A program made the translations under genes and the position numbers. A stretch of DNA of 13,329 nt from an uncultured delta proteobacterium (GTDB lineage Bacteria; RBG-13-61-14; DRUE01). The stretch's first letter is position 1. Each line of letters begins with the position of its first letter. The notes beneath the pieces were generated by a model. That model had not been told where the DNA came from, did no database searches, and saw nothing but the letters and a program-made list of their open reading frames with translations. This document shows positions 1 to 7,013 of the stretch, piece after piece. The DNA lies in NCBI GenBank assembly GCA_903897985.1, contig CAIUDS010000608.1, positions 1 to 13,329 on the forward strand, read 5' to 3'.

Positions 1-1295
1 AGCGCTCCGACGTAGGTGCGGCGGTGGCCGCGGATTTCGGCCTCGTCCCGGATCCCGCCCAGGCTCATCCGGATGAATTTGCGGCCCATGGCCCGGGCAA
101 TGGACTGCCCCAGACTGGTCTTGCCCACGCCGGGGGGTCCGAGGAAACAAAGGATGGGGCCCTTCATGTGGGCATGCAGCTTGCGCACGCTCAAATATTC
201 CAAAATCCGTTCCTTCACTTTTTCCAGATCATAATGGTCCTCGTCCAGGATCTTCTTCGCCCGCTTGATGTCCAGGTTGTCCTTCGTGCTCCGGCTCCAC
301 GGCAGCTCCACCAGCCACTCCAGATAGCCCCGCACCCAACTCGCCTCGACCGCGTCCGGGTGCATGGACTCCAGTTTTTTGAGTTGCTTATAGGCTTCCT
401 CCTCGATTTCCTTGGGCATCTTCGACTTCTCGATCTTGTCCCGGAACTCCGCCACCTCCTGCGCCTTTTCGTCAACATCGCCCAGTTCCTTCTGGATGGC
501 CCGGAGCTGCTCGCGCAGGAAATATTCGCGCTGGGTTTTGCCCATCTCTTCCTTGGCCTGGGTCTGGATCCGGTTCTGGATTTCCAAAAGCTCCATCTCC
601 TTGGCCAGGATTTCGTTCAGCTTCTTGAGCCGCTCGATCGGGTCCAGGATTTCCAGCAGCTTTTGGCCGTTATCCACCGACAGGCCGATGTTGGCCGCAA
701 CCAGGTCCGAGAACCGGCCCGGCTCCTGCAGGCTCTCCAGCACCATGAACAGGTCCGGCGAAATCATCCGGCCCATCTGCATCATCTTTTCCATGTTTTC
801 CTTGGCGTTCCGCATCAGGGCCTCGGTCTCCACCGACATCGGCTTGGCCGCCGGCTCCGGCAAAACCTCGACCTTCGCCTGGAAAAACGGCGTTTTCTGA
901 AGGTATTCCTTGGTCCGCGCCCGGCTCAGGCCCTGCACCAAAATTTTCAGCCGCTCGTCCGGCAGCCGCAGCATGCGCATGATCGTCCCCGCGGTGCCGA
1001 TGCTGAAAAGCTGTTCCGGCTCAACGCTTTCCTCCGCCGGAACCCTCTGCGTGGCCAGGAAGATCATGCGGTCCTTACTCAAACTCTCATTGACCGCGGC
1101 AATGGAATTCTCCCGGCCCACATACAGCGGGATGATCATGAACGGAAAGATCACCACATCCCGGATCGGGAGCACCGGCAAAATCTCCGGAATCTTGAAA
1201 CTCTGCTCCGCGCCGGCCCCTTGGTCCTTGACCGCCGGAATCTCCACCTTGACCTCCGGCTCGGCCGCCTTGCCCTTTTTTTCTTCATTGCCCAT
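1..1295 (-). CDS. lon: ATP-dependent protease Lon, 5' part (cut by window edge)
   Basis: Lon is a cytoplasmic AAA+ serine protease that unfolds and degrades damaged and regulatory proteins. The visible part encodes 431 residues, about the N-terminal half of a usual ~800. A charged leader (1-35) is followed by the LON substrate-binding domain, starting at ILPVLPIRDVVIFPFMIIPL (38-57). A helical coiled region comes next, including the conserved QREYFLREQLRAIQKELG (255-272). The AAA domain opens with Walker A GPPGVGKTSLG (386-396), then SLGGIRDEAEIRGHRRTYVG (411-430). Walker B, the sensors and the Ser-Lys protease dyad lie outside the window. The ATG at 1295 has GAGGG nine bases upstream. It lies 25 bases after the hsp20 stop codon, so the two are very probably co-transcribed. 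The frame is intact as far as it can be read. Identity is essentially certain; completeness cannot be judged. Confidence 0.97.
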   Translation of the reverse strand, partial: MGNEEKKGKAAEPEVKVEIPAVKDQGAGAEQSFKIPEILPVLPIRDVVIFPFMIIPLYVGRENSIAAVNESLSKDRMIFLATQRVPAEESVEPEQLFSIGTAGTIMRMLRLPDERLKILVQGLSRARTKEYLQKTPFFQAKVEVLPEPAAKPMSVETEALMRNAKENMEKMMQMGRMISPDLFMVLESLQEPGRFSDLVAANIGLSVDNGQKLLEILDPIERLKKLNEILAKEMELLEIQNRIQTQAKEEMGKTQREYFLREQLRAIQKELGDVDEKAQEVAEFRDKIEKSKMPKEIEEEAYKQLKKLESMHPDAVEASWVRGYLEWLVELPWSRSTKDNLDIKRAKKILDEDHYDLEKVKERILEYLSVRKLHAHMKGPILCFLGPPGVGKTSLGQSIARAMGRKFIRMSLGGIRDEAEIRGHRRTYVGA

Positions 1296-1320
1296 GGAAT
1301 TGAACCCTCGCTCCCTTGTC

Positions 1321-1725
1321 TTATTCGATCTTCAGGTCTCGGCGCTGGCCCCGCTGGTCCTCAATCTTCTCGAACTCAATGCACAAAATCCCGTTTTCCA
1401 GCCGGACTTTTCCCTGCGCGGCCTTGCACGGGACCACCAACTCGATCTCCCGGTAATACTTCCCGCATTCGCGCTCCAGGCAAAGGTAAGCCCGCTTGCC
1501 CTCCTCCCTGGCATAATCCAGATCCTCCCGTTTGTAGGCCTCAATATAAAGCCGGTCCCGGATCACATAAACCTCGATGTCCTCCGGCTTGACCCCGGGC
1601 AACTCGACCTCCACCAACAGATGAGATTTCGTCTCAAAGATGTCAACCGCCGGCTCGCAAACCCGGTCCTCTCCCCCGGTCCCCTCCGCAAAGTCCCGAA
1701 AGGTCCGCTGAAAACGAAATGCCAT
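1321..1725 (-). CDS. Small heat-shock protein, Hsp20/alpha-crystallin family
   Basis: This 134-residue protein belongs to the ATP-independent holdase chaperones that bind unfolding proteins in the cytoplasm. The alpha-crystallin domain spans about residues 24-115. It begins with EPAVDIFETKSHLLVEVELPG and ends with the family signature GKVRLENGILCIEFEK (105-120; G-x-x-x-x-NG-x-L). A short tail follows, ending DLKIE, whose L-K-I resembles the I-x-I/V motif used in oligomer assembly. The start at 1725 is preferred over an in-frame ATG five codons upstream (1740). That upstream ATG leads straight into GGGGAGGAAG (1738-1729), a strong Shine-Dalgarno placed correctly for the 1725 ATG, and the protein then begins MAFRFQRTF as family members do. 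It is the first gene of an operon with lon, consistent with a joint heat-stress role. Three cysteines lie between residues 92 and 115, including Cys100 in the stretch before the signature. Confidence 0.95.
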   Translation of the reverse strand: MAFRFQRTFRDFAEGTGGEDRVCEPAVDIFETKSHLLVEVELPGVKPEDIEVYVIRDRLYIEAYKREDLDYAREEGKRAYLCLERECGKYYREIELVVPCKAAQGKVRLENGILCIEFEKIEDQRGQRRDLKIE

Positions 1726-2030
1726 GTGCTTCCTCCCCATGCTCGTTTCTTGACCCCTGCCTGATTCAATCTATATCTTTGACCCGGCCTTGTCAAGAAG
1801 AGCCAAAACCCCGGCGCTGTCTTCTATTGGATGCCCGACCTTGCCAAAAAGTTTGAAAAATCAACGCTTCTCCTGACCTCAGCGCTGCGGCCCAAGACCG
1901 AGGCGTAGCAAGGCGGGGTATTTTATCTTTGCTTGATCATGCGCGCCGGCTACCCGGGCCTGCCCACTCTTTTTTCTCGGGCCGGTTAGGGTTAAAATAG
2001 ATAGACTTGGGGCAACCATCGGAGGAGAAG
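1726..2030. other. Divergent intergenic region between hsp20 and the PLP-enzyme gene
   Basis: About 305 bases without a convincing gene. The left part holds the hsp20-lon promoter. The right part ends with the ribosome binding site of the PLP-enzyme gene; for that gene I see only a weak promoter candidate, TAAAAT at 1993-1998, with a T-rich stretch (1970-1975) instead of a proper -35. A 25-codon frame runs from an ATG at 1831 to a TAG at 1906-1908 but lacks a ribosome binding site. The stretch 1880-1920 is GC-rich with no clear hairpin. I cannot tell whether it is a dispersed repeat of this genome. Confidence 0.5.
1768..1796 (-). promoter_or_regulatory. Sigma70-like promoter of the hsp20-lon operon
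   Basis: On the minus strand TTGACA (1796-1791, a perfect -35) is followed after 17 bases by TAGATT (1773-1768). A start point near 1761 would give a leader of about 35 bases before the hsp20 ATG at 1725. I see no CIRCE inverted repeat and no good sigma32 element (CTTGAA with CCCCAT), so how heat induction is achieved is not evident. An overlapping TATAGA (1775-1770) with a 15-base spacer is the alternative -10. Confidence 0.6.
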
Positions 2031-3284
2031 ATGAAAAAGGGTGAATGGCGATTTGACACCAAGGCGGTGCATGGCGGCAACCGTCCGGAGGAATACCTGG
2101 GGGCTTCGCAGGTCCCGGTCTTTCAGGCCGCGGCGCACCGGTATGGCACGGCGGAGGAGTTGAACGAGATTTTTGCGGGGAAGAAGCCGGCGTATATATA
2201 TCAGCGGATGCACAACCCGACCAGCCGGGTTCTGGAGCAACGGATCGCGGAGCTGGAGGGCGGAAAAAAGGCGCTGGTGTTTTCGAGCGGGATGGCCGCG
2301 ATCAGCAATGTGCTTTTGGCGCTGACCCGGGCGGGGGACGAGCTGGTGTGCGGGAACTCGCTGTTCATGACCACTTATATATTCCTGGCCCGGGTGTTGC
2401 CGCGCTACGGGGTAACGGTGCGGATGGCGGAGACCGATGACCCGGCGAATTTCGCGGACCTGATCAATGAGCGGACCCGGCTGATTTACCTCGAGACCAT
2501 CGGCAACCCGCGGATGGATGTCCCGGACCTGCCAGCCATATGTAAGCTGGCTCACAAACAGGGGGCGCCGGTGGCGGTGGATAACACTTTGGCCACGCCT
2601 TATCTTTTGAGGCCGATCGCGGCGGGCGCGGACATTGTGATCCACTCGACCACCAAGTTTTTCAACGGGCACGGCAGCGCGGTGGGGGGAGCGGCGGTAG
2701 ACGCGGGGAAGTTCAATTGGAACTCGCGGCGCTTCCCGGATTTCGCGGACGCGGTCAAGCGGGCGGGCAGATTGGCTTTCTCGGACAAGCTCTGGCGGGA
2801 GTATCTGATCGTGCTCGGGGGTTTTCAGGCGCCCTGGCACTCGTATTTGACGCTGCTCGGGCTTGAGACTTTGGGGCTGCGGATGGCGCGGCATGTGGAG
2901 AATGCGGCGAAGCTGGCGCAATTTTTGGAAGCGCACCCGAAGGTGAAATGGGTGAACTATCCGGGGCTTGATTCCAGCCCGTATCACCGGATGGCGAAGA
3001 AGCTTTTTGGCGGAAAGGGCTATGGCGGGCTTTTGACTTTTGGGCTCAAGAACCAGGCGCAATGTTTCAAACTGATCCGCAGCCTGCGGCTTTGCTATCA
3101 GCTCGCCAACCTGGGCGACGCCAAGACCCTGGTGATCCATCCCTACTCGACCCAGTATGTGAGCTTCCCCGAGCCGGAGCGGCAGCAGCTCGGGATCAAG
3201 CCGGAAATGATCCGGGTGTCGGTTGGGATCGAGGCGGGGGAGGACATCCTTGAAGACTTTGAACAGGCTTTGAAGAGAATCTGA
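2031..3284 (+). CDS. Cys/Met-metabolism PLP-dependent enzyme, O-acetylhomoserine sulfhydrylase-like
   Basis: A 417-residue fold-type I PLP enzyme of the Cys/Met family (cystathionine gamma-synthase, gamma-lyase, O-acetylhomoserine sulfhydrylase). Visible landmarks are Y57/R59 in YIYQRMHNPTSRV (PLP-phosphate contacts from the partner subunit), SSGMAAI (85-91), cofactor-ring Asp184 in VAVDNTLATP and the Schiff-base Lys209 in HSTTKFFNGHG. The segment ANLGDAKTLVIHPYSTQY (359-376) followed by IRVSVGIE (394-401) is closest to sulfhydrylases, suggesting homocysteine formation from an activated homoserine and sulfide. A gamma-lyase or cystathionine synthase role cannot be excluded. One oddity: where most members have S-L-Y-G-G, this has S-L-F-M-T (110-114), so the tyrosine that stacks on PLP is phenylalanine. 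The ATG at 2031 is chosen because GGAGGAG (2021-2027) lies just upstream; an earlier in-frame ATG at 2007 lacks such a site. It appears to be a single-gene unit, since the next gene has its own promoter. Confidence 0.9.
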   Translation: MKKGEWRFDTKAVHGGNRPEEYLGASQVPVFQAAAHRYGTAEELNEIFAGKKPAYIYQRMHNPTSRVLEQRIAELEGGKKALVFSSGMAAISNVLLALTRAGDELVCGNSLFMTTYIFLARVLPRYGVTVRMAETDDPANFADLINERTRLIYLETIGNPRMDVPDLPAICKLAHKQGAPVAVDNTLATPYLLRPIAAGADIVIHSTTKFFNGHGSAVGGAAVDAGKFNWNSRRFPDFADAVKRAGRLAFSDKLWREYLIVLGGFQAPWHSYLTLLGLETLGLRMARHVENAAKLAQFLEAHPKVKWVNYPGLDSSPYHRMAKKLFGGKGYGGLLTFGLKNQAQCFKLIRSLRLCYQLANLGDAKTLVIHPYSTQYVSFPEPERQQLGIKPEMIRVSVGIEAGEDILEDFEQALKRI

Positions 3285-3303
3285 TGGGGGCGGGCCGGCG
3301 GGG

Positions 3304-3332
3304 TTGACCTGCCCGAGAAACCTGTCTAAGCT
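3304..3332 (+). promoter_or_regulatory. Promoter of the START-cyclase-amidohydrolase operon
   Basis: TTGACC (3304-3309) and TAAGCT (3327-3332) are separated by 17 bases. The -10 ends only eight bases before the ATG at 3341, so a start point six to eight bases downstream of the -10 falls at about 3338-3341. The message would begin at or within a few bases of the start codon. The only purine-rich element, GGAG at 3337-3340, abuts the ATG with no spacing and cannot act as a normal ribosome binding site. Confidence 0.6.
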
Positions 3333-3340
3333 ATCTGGAG

Positions 3341-4069
3341 ATGCGATCAGGGAAAACCATATTTTGCGCGACGCTCCTGGGCTTGAGCCTGGTTTTGGCG
3401 GCGAGCGCGCTCGGCCAGGAGCCGGCGAAGGACATGGCCCGTCTGGAAAAAGGGACGATCCTGGTCCATAGCGAGAAGGACCCGCAAACCAAGGACTTGG
3501 TGGCGGTGGGGCGGGTGATCTTTACGGCGCCGCTCGAGACCGCGTGGCAGGTACTTACGGATTACAACTCCTACCCGAAATTCCTTTCGGATGTCCGGGA
3601 GCTCAAGGTCGAGAAGCGGGACGGGAACCAGGCCTGGGTCCGGCTCAAGCTGAAGAATGTCTGGCCCTTGCCGGATTATGACCTGCTGCTTCTGAGCGAG
3701 GAGGCGAAGGAGCCGGGGGCGATCAAGTTTTCGGAAAAGGAAGGCGATTTTACCAAGTATTACGGCAGTTGGAAACTGACCAGCTTGGGTCCGGGCAGGA
3801 CCTTGGCGGAATACCGTTTGTTCCAGTATGTGGGCTGGTGGTGGTTTCCGTTTGTTCCCAGCACCCTGACCAACAACTCGATCGTGTCCGGTCGGTTGGA
3901 AGATTTTCGCAACCACATCCGGGACATCCAGATCGAGAACTCGCTGGAGCCGGGCAAGGTGATCAAACCGATCTGGCGCAAATCCATTTTCAAAGGCAAG
4001 GCCAAGCAAAAAGCGGACAAGAAAACGGAACCGCAGCCCAAAACGAGTCCTGAAGACCAGAAAAAGTGA
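3341..4069 (+). CDS. Exported START/SRPBCC-like domain protein
   Basis: A 242-residue protein with a clear signal peptide: basic MRSGK, hydrophobic core TIFCATLLGLSLVLAASA and a likely cleavage after about ALG (25), placing it in the periplasm or outside the membrane. Residues about 37-200 look like a START/polyketide-cyclase (SRPBCC) helix-grip fold, which binds lipids or other hydrophobic ligands in a deep pocket. Supporting it are VGRVIFTAPLETAWQVLTDY followed by NSYPKFLSDVRELKV (early strand, helix and the usual Y-x-x-F/W turn), LKLKNVWPLPDYDLLL, and a C-terminal helix near 180-195 (SGRLEDFRNHIRDI). The tail from 205 is Lys-rich and probably disordered. The ATG is needed for the signal peptide despite a poor ribosome binding site, explained by the near-leaderless promoter. 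The stop overlaps the next gene's GTG (GTGA). The ligand is unknown; proximity to two hydrolases suggests a shared small-molecule or lipid substrate. Confidence 0.8.
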   Translation: MRSGKTIFCATLLGLSLVLAASALGQEPAKDMARLEKGTILVHSEKDPQTKDLVAVGRVIFTAPLETAWQVLTDYNSYPKFLSDVRELKVEKRDGNQAWVRLKLKNVWPLPDYDLLLLSEEAKEPGAIKFSEKEGDFTKYYGSWKLTSLGPGRTLAEYRLFQYVGWWWFPFVPSTLTNNSIVSGRLEDFRNHIRDIQIENSLEPGKVIKPIWRKSIFKGKAKQKADKKTEPQPKTSPEDQKK

Positions 4070-4854
4070 GCAAGGGAAGTAACAGAAAATTCGTTGACCT
4101 GAGCATCGCGATCGAGCCGGGCCTGCCCTCGGACCCGCCCGGAATGATTCCGCAGGTCGAGTACCTCGGGCATAAGCAGGGCGCGGAGGCGATGAAGTTG
4201 TTTTTTCCCGGGCTCAAGTCGGAGGATTTGCCCGGGGGTTTGGGCTGGGCGGTGGAGAATGTGAAACTGAGCACGCATTCGGGCACGCACCTGGATGCGC
4301 CTTTCCATTATCACCCGCGGATGGACAAGGGAAAGCCGGCGCTGACCATTGACCAAATTCCCCTGGAATGGTGTTACGGCCCGGGAGTCAAGCTGGATTT
4401 TTCCGACCGGCCGGACGGATACAAGCTCATGCCCGAGGATTTCTCGGAGGCGCTTAAAAAAATCGGGCGCCGGCTCCGCCCCGGAGAAATCGTGCTGGTC
4501 CAGACCTCGGCGGGGCCTTACTGGGGCAAGCCGGAATACCTGGTCAAGGGCTGCGGCGCAGGCAAGGCCGCCACGCTCTGGCTGCTCGAGCAGGGCATCC
4601 GGGTGGTGGGCACGGACGCCTGGAGCTGGGACCGGCCGCTGCCGAAGATTGCGGAGGAATTCTCGCGCAGCCATGATCCGGAAATTATCTGGGAAGGACA
4701 TTTCGCCGGGATCGCGAAAGGATATTGTCATCTGGAGAAGCTGGCCAACCTTGACCGGGTGCCGGCGGACGGGTTCACTTTTATCTGCTTCCCGGTCAAG
4801 ATCAAGGACGCGAGCGCGGGCTGGGTCCGGGCGGTGGCCATGCTCGAGGAATGA
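4066..4854 (+). CDS. Cyclase family protein (kynurenine formamidase-like metal hydrolase)
   Basis: A 262-residue member of the cyclase/KynB/isatin-hydrolase family, metal-dependent hydrolases of amide or lactam bonds. The diagnostic metal site is the H-x-G-T-H-x-D-x-P-x-H pattern at HSGTHLDAPFHYH (71-83; His71, His75, Asp77, His81). Also typical are the opening VDLSIAIEPG, the strand EIVLVQTSAGPYW (141-153) and VVGTDAWSWDRP (180-191). Length is near the family norm. No signal peptide is seen, so it should be cytoplasmic, unlike its two neighbours. Translation starts at a GTG at 4066 that overlaps the previous stop by four bases; with no strong ribosome binding site, expression probably relies on translational coupling. 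The substrate cannot be read from the sequence: formylkynurenine, isatin-like compounds and cyclic amides are all known in the family, and no other kynurenine-pathway gene is present. Confidence 0.9.
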   Translation: MSKGSNRKFVDLSIAIEPGLPSDPPGMIPQVEYLGHKQGAEAMKLFFPGLKSEDLPGGLGWAVENVKLSTHSGTHLDAPFHYHPRMDKGKPALTIDQIPLEWCYGPGVKLDFSDRPDGYKLMPEDFSEALKKIGRRLRPGEIVLVQTSAGPYWGKPEYLVKGCGAGKAATLWLLEQGIRVVGTDAWSWDRPLPKIAEEFSRSHDPEIIWEGHFAGIAKGYCHLEKLANLDRVPADGFTFICFPVKIKDASAGWVRAVAMLEE

Positions 4855-4858
4855 AACG

Positions 4859-6514
4859 GTGAAACGGCAAGTTTTTATTTCCCTGTTTTTGTTCCTGGCC
4901 GCGGGCGCGGTCGGACCCGCGTCCCCGCTGGGCTCGCGGCTGGCGGTGATCGGCGGCAAGGTCATCACCCTGTCGGAAAAGATGCCGGAAGCCGAGGCCT
5001 TGGTGATCGAGGGTGAGCGGATTCTTTATGTGGGGAACAGCCGGCAGGCGGAAAAGATCTGCGGACCGGAATGCTGGATTTTAGATCTGAACGGATTGAC
5101 CGTGATCCCCGGGTTCAATGACAACCACACCCACATGCTCGAGGGCGGGCTGCTTTATTTGCAGCCAAACCTTTTCGGTAAGAGCTGCGATGAGATCGTC
5201 AAGGCGGTCGCGGAGGAAATCAAAAAGACCGCGCCGGGGGAATGGGTGCTGGGCCAAGGCTGGGATTACGAGTTCTGCCCGAACCCGGGCCGCAAGCTGA
5301 TAGACGCGGTCAGTCCGAATAACCCGGTGCTGCTGAGCCAATACAGCGGCCATGGGGTATGGATCAACAGCTATCTTTTGAACCAGATGGAGATCACCTC
5401 GACGAGTCCCAATCCCGCCGGAGGGTCCATCCTCAAAGATGAAAAAGGGGAGCCCACCGGGATCCTGCAGGACCGCGCCGCGGAATCGGCATACGCGCAG
5501 GAACTGCTGGGGCTTTCCCGGCTGGCGCGCGAAAATGCCCTGGCCAAGGCCCTGGAGTTATATCGCGCCGCGGGCATCACCTCGGTCCAGGACAACACCA
5601 TGGACCCGCGGGAAGTCTGGACGCTCGAGTCATGGAAAAAAGCCGGGAAGCTGACCTGCCGGTTTTCCTGCTGGTCCATCGGCGAATACTGGTACGGTCC
5701 GACCATCATGCGGGCGGCGCGGTTTGATCCGCTCTGGATCAAGCCCGGCCCGGTCAAGTTTTTCGCGGACGGCGCTTTTTCCACTCAGACCGCCTGGATG
5801 CTCGCGCCCTACGCGGGCGAGCCCTCGAATTACGGGACGCGCCGCCATTCCCAGAAAGACCTGAACCGGATCATCCTGAACCTGGCGGAGAACCGCCACC
5901 AGGCGGCCATCCACGCCATCGGAGACGCCGCGGTGGATTCGGCGCTGGACGCGATCGAGCTTGCGGAAAAAACCTACCCTTACGCCCGGGAACTGCGCTT
6001 CCGGCTCGAGCATATCCAGTTGGCGCGGCCGGCGGACCTGACCCGGTTCAAGGAACTTAATGTCCTTGCCTGCGTCCAGCCCTTTGCGCTCTCGAACCCC
6101 AAAAAAGATGTCCGGATCCTGGGCGAGGCCCGGGCCAAGGAGGCCTATCCCTACAAGAGCCTGTTGAATGCGGGCGCGGCGCTTTCCTTGGGATCCGATT
6201 TCCCGTCCGAGCTTGACTATCAGCCCTTGCTCGGGATTTATTACGCGGTCACCCGCAAGAGCAAGAACGGCCTGGACGGGCCGCTCAATCCCTCGCAGGC
6301 CCTGACCGTGGAAGAAGCGTTGCGGGCCTATACGCTCGGGAGTGCGTATGCGGAATTTGCGGAAAAGGACAAGGGCAGCCTGGAGGTGGGGAAGCTGGCT
6401 GATTTTGTGGTGTTGAGCGAGAACCCCCTGAAAGCGAAACCGGCCAAGCTCAAGGATATCAAAGTGGTTTATACCTTTGTGGGCGGGAAACAGGTCTGGC
6501 CGGAGAGAAGGTAG
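4859..6514 (+). CDS. Exported amidohydrolase, YtcJ/amidohydrolase-3 family
   Basis: A 551-residue metal-dependent hydrolase of the amidohydrolase superfamily (YtcJ-like). Metal and catalytic residues are in place: the H-x-H at GFNDNHTHM (85-93; His90, His92), Lys300 in VKFFADGAFS where related enzymes place the bridging lysine, His352 in AIHAIGDAAVD, His385 in RFRLEHIQLA and Asp447 in LGSDFP. The beta-sandwich closes with GSLEVGKLADFVVLSENP (506-523). I chose the GTG at 4859, four bases after the cyclase stop. GAGGA (4846-4850) lies eight bases upstream, and the product then begins KRQVFISLFLFLAAGA, a plausible signal peptide; the reading frame is open further upstream, but only as a shadow of the cyclase gene. 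It is the last gene of the three-gene operon. The natural substrate is unknown, as for most of this family; an N-acyl or cyclic amide would fit the cyclase neighbour. Confidence 0.92.
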   Translation: MKRQVFISLFLFLAAGAVGPASPLGSRLAVIGGKVITLSEKMPEAEALVIEGERILYVGNSRQAEKICGPECWILDLNGLTVIPGFNDNHTHMLEGGLLYLQPNLFGKSCDEIVKAVAEEIKKTAPGEWVLGQGWDYEFCPNPGRKLIDAVSPNNPVLLSQYSGHGVWINSYLLNQMEITSTSPNPAGGSILKDEKGEPTGILQDRAAESAYAQELLGLSRLARENALAKALELYRAAGITSVQDNTMDPREVWTLESWKKAGKLTCRFSCWSIGEYWYGPTIMRAARFDPLWIKPGPVKFFADGAFSTQTAWMLAPYAGEPSNYGTRRHSQKDLNRIILNLAENRHQAAIHAIGDAAVDSALDAIELAEKTYPYARELRFRLEHIQLARPADLTRFKELNVLACVQPFALSNPKKDVRILGEARAKEAYPYKSLLNAGAALSLGSDFPSELDYQPLLGIYYAVTRKSKNGLDGPLNPSQALTVEEALRAYTLGSAYAEFAEKDKGSLEVGKLADFVVLSENPLKAKPAKLKDIKVVYTFVGGKQVWPERR

Positions 6515-6626
6515 AAAGGCCAAAAAGCTTAACAGTTGAAAGGAAACACCCGCGGACTGCTTGCGCCTTAAGCCTTTAAGGCCTTTAAGCTTTTGTGCGT
6601 GCTTGAACTTCCTGCTCGAACCTCGC
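6515..6626. terminator. Convergent intergenic region with inverted repeats, possible bidirectional terminator
   Basis: This gap separates two converging transcription units. AAAAGCTTAA (6523-6532) and TTAAGCTTTT (6585-6594) are perfect 10-base inverted repeats 52 bases apart. Inside them a 6-bp hairpin CCTTAA-GCCT-TTAAGG (6566-6581) can form, and the short unit CCTT(T)AAG occurs three times in a row (6566-6589). Because the outer arms are A-rich on the left and end in TTTT on the right, the fold could end transcription from either side. The stems are AT-rich and not a classical strong terminator, so the function is tentative. Confidence 0.35.
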
Positions 6627-7013
6627 CTAGGCGTTTGCGCCCTTTCGTTTCCAGATATGCTCGTTGACCTTGCGCAGGAGCTGGTTGAGACCGCCGATCT
6701 TGGTGATGCAATCGTCGGCGCCGCAATCCTTGCGGAGCTTCTGGAGCTCATCCTCGCTCTTATTGGAGAACAGGATGATGATGGGCGCGGACCGGATCGC
6801 CTGTCTTAAAATCTGTACGATCTTGTCGCCGGAAAGCGCGGGCATCATCACATCGAGCAGGATTAGGTCCGGGGAGAATTCATTGATCTGGGAGGCGGTG
6901 CCGATCACGCGGTCGGTGCCCATGACGGAAAAGCCGGCTTTTTCCAGGGCGCGGCTGTAAAGTTGGCGCGCCACGGGGTCGTCGTCAATCAGGAAAACTT
7001 TGCCCTCGCTCAT
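6627..7013 (-). CDS. Stand-alone response-regulator receiver protein (distal)
   Basis: A 128-residue single receiver (REC) domain with no output domain, like CheY or Spo0F. The acidic cluster is at FLIDDD (7-12), the phospho-accepting Asp is Asp54 in LILLDVMMP, the switch Ser/Thr position is Ser83 in ILFSNKS, and the conserved Lys is Lys105 in CITKIGG. The lysine is followed by Ile rather than the usual Pro, so the beta5-alpha5 loop that normally contacts partners differs. The ATG at 7013 overlaps the preceding stop (ATGA), and AAGGAGA lies eight bases upstream within the upstream gene. As the last gene of the cluster it is a likely partner of the PAS kinase two genes upstream, either as final output or as phosphate sink. 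Confidence 0.93.
   Translation of the reverse strand: MSEGKVFLIDDDPVARQLYSRALEKAGFSVMGTDRVIGTASQINEFSPDLILLDVMMPALSGDKIVQILRQAIRSAPIIILFSNKSEDELQKLRKDCGADDCITKIGGLNQLLRKVNEHIWKRKGANA

Noticed and set aside
24..1592. Open frame of 522 codons on the plus strand, opposite lon and hsp20
   Set aside because: It crosses two clear minus-strand genes and the gap between them, and its product has no recognisable domain.
1831..1908. 25-codon plus-strand frame starting at an ATG in the hsp20-PLP gap
   Set aside because: No ribosome binding site, no promoter with proper spacing and no recognisable product; such a length is expected by chance.
4349..4858. In-frame extension of the amidohydrolase upstream of 4859
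   Set aside because: It overlaps the complete cyclase gene and gives Arg/Ser-rich nonsense. The signal peptide begins only after the GTG at 4859, which has a spaced GAGGA.
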